Source: Corynebacterium urealyticum DSM 7109 (GTDB taxonomy: Bacteria > Actinomycetota > Actinomycetes > Mycobacteriales > Mycobacteriaceae). Taken from it: 64,000 nt of DNA. Shown here in pieces: positions 61,878 to 64,000 of this stretch. The notes under the pieces were generated by a model, which made no database searches, was not told the origin of the DNA, and saw only the letters and a list, made by a program, of their open reading frames with translations. Numbering within the stretch: the stretch's first letter is position 1; the number at the start of each line of letters is the position of its first letter. The stretch is from assembly GCF_000069945.1 (NCBI RefSeq), contig NC_010545.1, positions 1,922,001 to 1,986,000 of the forward strand. The letters are read 5' to 3'. The position numbers were made by a program, and so were the translations under genes.

Positions 61878-61933
61878 TTTTGCAGAGTTTAAGGTCGCCA
61901 AACACCCGAAAACCGACCACAAACTCTGCAAAA
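61878..61933. repeat. 56-bp palindromic element
   Basis: TTTTGCAGAGTTT at 61878-61890 is repeated in perfect inverted form (AAACTCTGCAAAA) at 61921-61933. Inside these arms GGTCG (61893) pairs with CGACC (61914), leaving a 16-base loop. The element is AT-richer than the GC-rich sequence around it. It lies in the 353-bp gap before the nitronate monooxygenase gene, where I see no convincing gene. It looks like a small non-coding repeat, miniature mobile element or structured RNA. Confidence 0.75.
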
Positions 61934-62006
61934 GGCGCAATGAGGCCCTACCTTCACTACACTCTGAGCACCCGCACCTCCCTAACCACCGCCCTTCGTT
62001 GTCCCC

Positions 62007-62039
62007 ACCCCGTCATGGAAGAACCCGTGGCGGGGTTTT
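62007..62039 (+). terminator. Terminator-like hairpin upstream of the nitronate monooxygenase gene
   Basis: ACCCCGTCATGG pairs with CCGTGGCGGGGT (two wobble pairs) around a short loop, then TTTTC. No gene directly precedes it except the small membrane protein 250 bp upstream, so a short transcript from that gap may end here. Confidence 0.65.
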
Positions 62040-62044
62040 CGCTG

Positions 62045-62054
62045 CCCCCCCCCC
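62045..62054 (+). repeat. Run of ten C residues upstream of the nitronate monooxygenase gene
   Basis: A homopolymer of ten C lies about 50 bp before the next start codon, inside the probable promoter or leader. Such runs change length by slippage. Confidence 0.8.
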
Positions 62055-62106
62055 GCGCTAACGTGGATAGCGAACCTTAGCCGCTAACCCGCTGGAAAGA
62101 GCACCC

Positions 62107-63135
62107 ATGACTGAATTTCTCGCCCTGCAACGCCCTATCGTTTTGGCGCCCATGGCCGGTGGCCCCTCCACCCCGGAGCTCGTCGCCGCCGTATCCAATG
62201 CCGGTGGTCTCGGCATGATGGCCGCGGGCTACCTCTCCCCCGATGCGTTCCGCGAGCGGATTGAGGCCATAGAGAAGCTCACCACCCAACCCTTCGGGGT
62301 CAATATCTTCTCCCCACCCTCCCACACGGGCCTCTCCGCCTCTGAGCTGCGTAGCTGGCAGCGTTATCGCGAACAGTTGGGCACCTACTCGGCTGTGCAG
62401 GCTTCTTTTCCGGACGCCCCTTACAACACCGATGATCACTATGAGGAGAAAGTGCAGATCGCGCTTTCCTCCGCCGCGAAGGTCGTGTCTTTTACCTTCG
62501 GCTACCCGACCCAGGAGATCGTGGATACCCTGCACGCCAAGCAGAAGCTGGTGGTGCTCAACGCCACAACCCCGGAGGAGATCGAGCATCTCGCAGCCAC
62601 GGACTGCGACGCCATCGTGCTGCAAGGAAAGGAGGCCGGTGGTCACCGGGGCACGGTGCTCTCCACCCCGGAGGAGGGCTGCGCGTACTCGCTCGCCGAG
62701 CTGCTAGCACACGCGAAGGAGGCCACCGATAAGCTGGTGATCGCCGCCGGTGGCATCGCGAGCAGGCAGGACGTCGCGGAGGTGCTGGAGAACGGCGCGG
62801 TCGCCGCCCAGGCGGGCACCCGCTTCCTCCTGGCCACGGAGGCAGGGACGAAGAAGACGCACCAGCAAGCACTGCAGACGCTCAAGGGGCGCCCCACCGT
62901 GATCACCACGGCGTTCACGGGCAAGCCAGCGCGTGCGATCCGCAATAGTTTTACCGACCGCTTCCAGCCGCTGGCCCCAAGCCTGTACCCGGAGCTGCAC
63001 TACCTGACCTCTGGTCTGCGCGGCGAGGCGGATAAGGCTGGCGATCGGGAGTACCTGAACCTGTGGGCCGGGGAGAACTACGGGCTCACGCGACCGGGGC
63101 CGGCCGCGGCGATCGTCGCGGAGCTGGCACCGTAG
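62107..63135 (+). CDS. Nitronate monooxygenase (NPD-family flavoprotein)
   Basis: An FMN-dependent TIM-barrel enzyme (342 residues) of the 2-nitropropane dioxygenase family, which oxidises nitronates such as propionate-3-nitronate. Family features are PIVLAPMAGGPSTPELVAAV, NAGGLGMMAAGYLSPD, PFGVNIFSP, AIVLQGKEAGGHRG and VIAAGGIASRQDV, which together form the FMN phosphate site. The start ATG at 62107 has GGAAAGAG upstream. It ends just before a strong hairpin facing ppk2. Confidence 0.92.
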   Translation: MTEFLALQRPIVLAPMAGGPSTPELVAAVSNAGGLGMMAAGYLSPDAFRERIEAIEKLTTQPFGVNIFSPPSHTGLSASELRSWQRYREQLGTYSAVQASFPDAPYNTDDHYEEKVQIALSSAAKVVSFTFGYPTQEIVDTLHAKQKLVVLNATTPEEIEHLAATDCDAIVLQGKEAGGHRGTVLSTPEEGCAYSLAELLAHAKEATDKLVIAAGGIASRQDVAEVLENGAVAAQAGTRFLLATEAGTKKTHQQALQTLKGRPTVITTAFTGKPARAIRNSFTDRFQPLAPSLYPELHYLTSGLRGEADKAGDREYLNLWAGENYGLTRPGPAAAIVAELAP

Positions 63136-63144
63136 GACACACAA

Positions 63145-63181
63145 AAGGGGAGGGCCACCCTGGTTGGGTGGCCCTCCCCTT
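63145..63181. terminator. Bidirectional terminator between the monooxygenase gene and ppk2
   Basis: A perfect 16-bp stem, AAGGGGAGGGCCACCC / GGGTGGCCCTCCCCTT, with a TGGTT loop lies between convergent genes. Confidence 0.92.
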
Positions 63182-63254
63182 CGCCGTGAGCGCGAGCGTT
63201 GCGCTCTAGCGGTCCGACACCGCCCCGCGGATTCCGCGGAGTCGGCTGCGAGTT

Positions 63255-64000
63255 TTAGTCGCCGATCTGGTCGCGGCCGCGTTTGACCAGCAGCGGGTCC
63301 GGCTGGCCCACGACCTCGTGGTCCTTACCGGTGTACTCGAACTTGCTGAGCACGTAGCGCATCGCGTTGATGCGGGCGCGCTTCTTGTCATTGGACTTAA
63401 TGGTGATCCACGGGGACTCGTTGGTATCCGTGTAGCGGAAGGTCTCCTCCTTCGCCCGGGTGTAATCATCCCAGCGGTCCAGGGAGGCCAGGTCCATTGG
63501 GGAGAGCTTCCACTGGCGGACCGGGTCCACCTGGCGGATCGCGAAGCGGGTGCGCTGCTCCTTCTGGGTCACGGAGAACCACAGCTTGGTCAGGGAGATA
63601 CCGGAGCCCATGATCATGTTCTCGAGCATCGGGACTTCGCGCATGAACTCGGCGTGCTGCGCGTGGGTGCAGAATCCCATGACGCGCTCGACGCCCGAGC
63701 GGTTGTACCAGGAGCGGTCGAAGAACACGATCTCGCCCCCGGCCGGGAAGTGCTGGATGTAGCGCTGGAAGTACCAGCTGGTGGACTCGCGCTCGGTCGG
63801 CTTCTCCAGGGCGACGGTGCGGGCGCCACGGGGGTTGAGGTGCTCGTTGAATCGCTTGATGGAGCCACCCTTACCGGCGGCGTCGCGACCCTCGAAGAGG
63901 ATGATGTGCTTTTGGCCGGTGTCCTTGGTCCAGTTCTGCCACTTCAGCAGCTCGATCTGGAGGGCGCGCTTGATGTGCTCGTACTCATCGCGGCTCATGC
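63255..64000 (-). CDS. ppk2: Polyphosphate kinase 2 (partial, runs off the right edge)
   Basis: PPK2 uses polyphosphate to phosphorylate nucleoside diphosphates. The 248 residues seen include the Walker A motif EGRDAAGKGGSIKRF, a lid region TERESTSWYFQRYIQ, and the Walker B-like EIVFFDRSWYNRSGVERVMGF. Full-length PPK2 is about 290-310 residues, and the visible start (MSRDEYEHIKRAL) aligns with the interior, so the first 40-60 residues lie beyond the window. The C-terminus is complete (GRDQIGD). Confidence 0.93.
   Translation of the reverse strand, partial: MSRDEYEHIKRALQIELLKWQNWTKDTGQKHIILFEGRDAAGKGGSIKRFNEHLNPRGARTVALEKPTERESTSWYFQRYIQHFPAGGEIVFFDRSWYNRSGVERVMGFCTHAQHAEFMREVPMLENMIMGSGISLTKLWFSVTQKEQRTRFAIRQVDPVRQWKLSPMDLASLDRWDDYTRAKEETFRYTDTNESPWITIKSNDKKRARINAMRYVLSKFEYTGKDHEVVGQPDPLLVKRGRDQIGD

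Overview
The window is a high-GC actinobacterial chromosome segment, almost certainly from a Corynebacterium, probably of the lipid-associated kind. The evidence is gene order and content. The run thrE / otsA / lipoprotein / otsB / LacI regulator / metal ABC transporter is the corynebacterial arrangement. The runs carD-lpqE-radA / beta-carbonic anhydrase / mutY and panD-panC / folKBPE / ftsH / hpt / tilS / dacB / ppa follow the Mycobacterium-Corynebacterium backbone. There are also DtxR-type iron boxes in front of a hmuTUV-hmuO haem operon, IS1249-type insertion sequences, a secreted lipase of the corynebacterial LIP family and several fatty-acid catabolism genes.

Layout. 1-3.3 kb is a pile of insertion sequences: a broken IS30-like element split by an IS3 element, then an intact IS1249-type element lodged between a tRNA-Thr gene and its terminator. 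3.4-10 kb holds the threonine/serine exporter, a lysine-rich histone-like protein, the OtsA/OtsB trehalose pathway and a LacI regulator. 10-13 kb holds a zinc/manganese-type ABC transporter with a histidine-rich binding protein. 13-18.4 kb has rlmB and then a haem-iron island (hmuT, hmuU, hmuV, hmuO), divergent from a neocarzinostatin-like lipoprotein gene and sharing two DtxR-like boxes with it. 18.4-28.5 kb holds cysS, a fumarylacetoacetase-like gene, ispF, ispD, carD, an LpqE-like lipoprotein, radA, a membrane protein, carbonic anhydrase and mutY; disA is missing from its expected place after radA. 28.7-41.3 kb holds a branched-chain amino acid carrier, a lipase, clpC, an acyl-CoA synthetase, a phosphate permease and two acyl-CoA dehydrogenases. 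41.5-45 kb holds lysS and an nsrR-hmp nitric-oxide defence operon with a clear NsrR operator. 45-58.5 kb is a long minus-strand run for pantothenate and folate synthesis, ftsH, hpt, tilS and dacB, followed by divergent ppa. 58.6-60.8 kb is an AT-richer accessory spot: an Abi-like HEPN protein whose last seven codons have been displaced by a second IS1249-type element. 61-64 kb holds a rhodanese, a small membrane protein, a nitronate monooxygenase and a ppk2 gene that runs off the right edge.

How the genes work together. The hmu operon imports haem and HmuO opens it to release iron. Lipase, acyl-CoA synthetase and acyl-CoA dehydrogenases fit growth on host lipids. OtsA and OtsB make trehalose. 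NsrR and Hmp sense and remove nitric oxide. The least ordinary features are the Abi/HEPN gene with its swapped C-terminus, the insertion sequence separating tRNA-Thr from its terminator, the neocarzinostatin-like lipoprotein paired with the haem operon, and several repeat structures (38-bp tandem repeat after otsB, 56-bp palindrome near 61.9 kb, repeat tail of FtsH).
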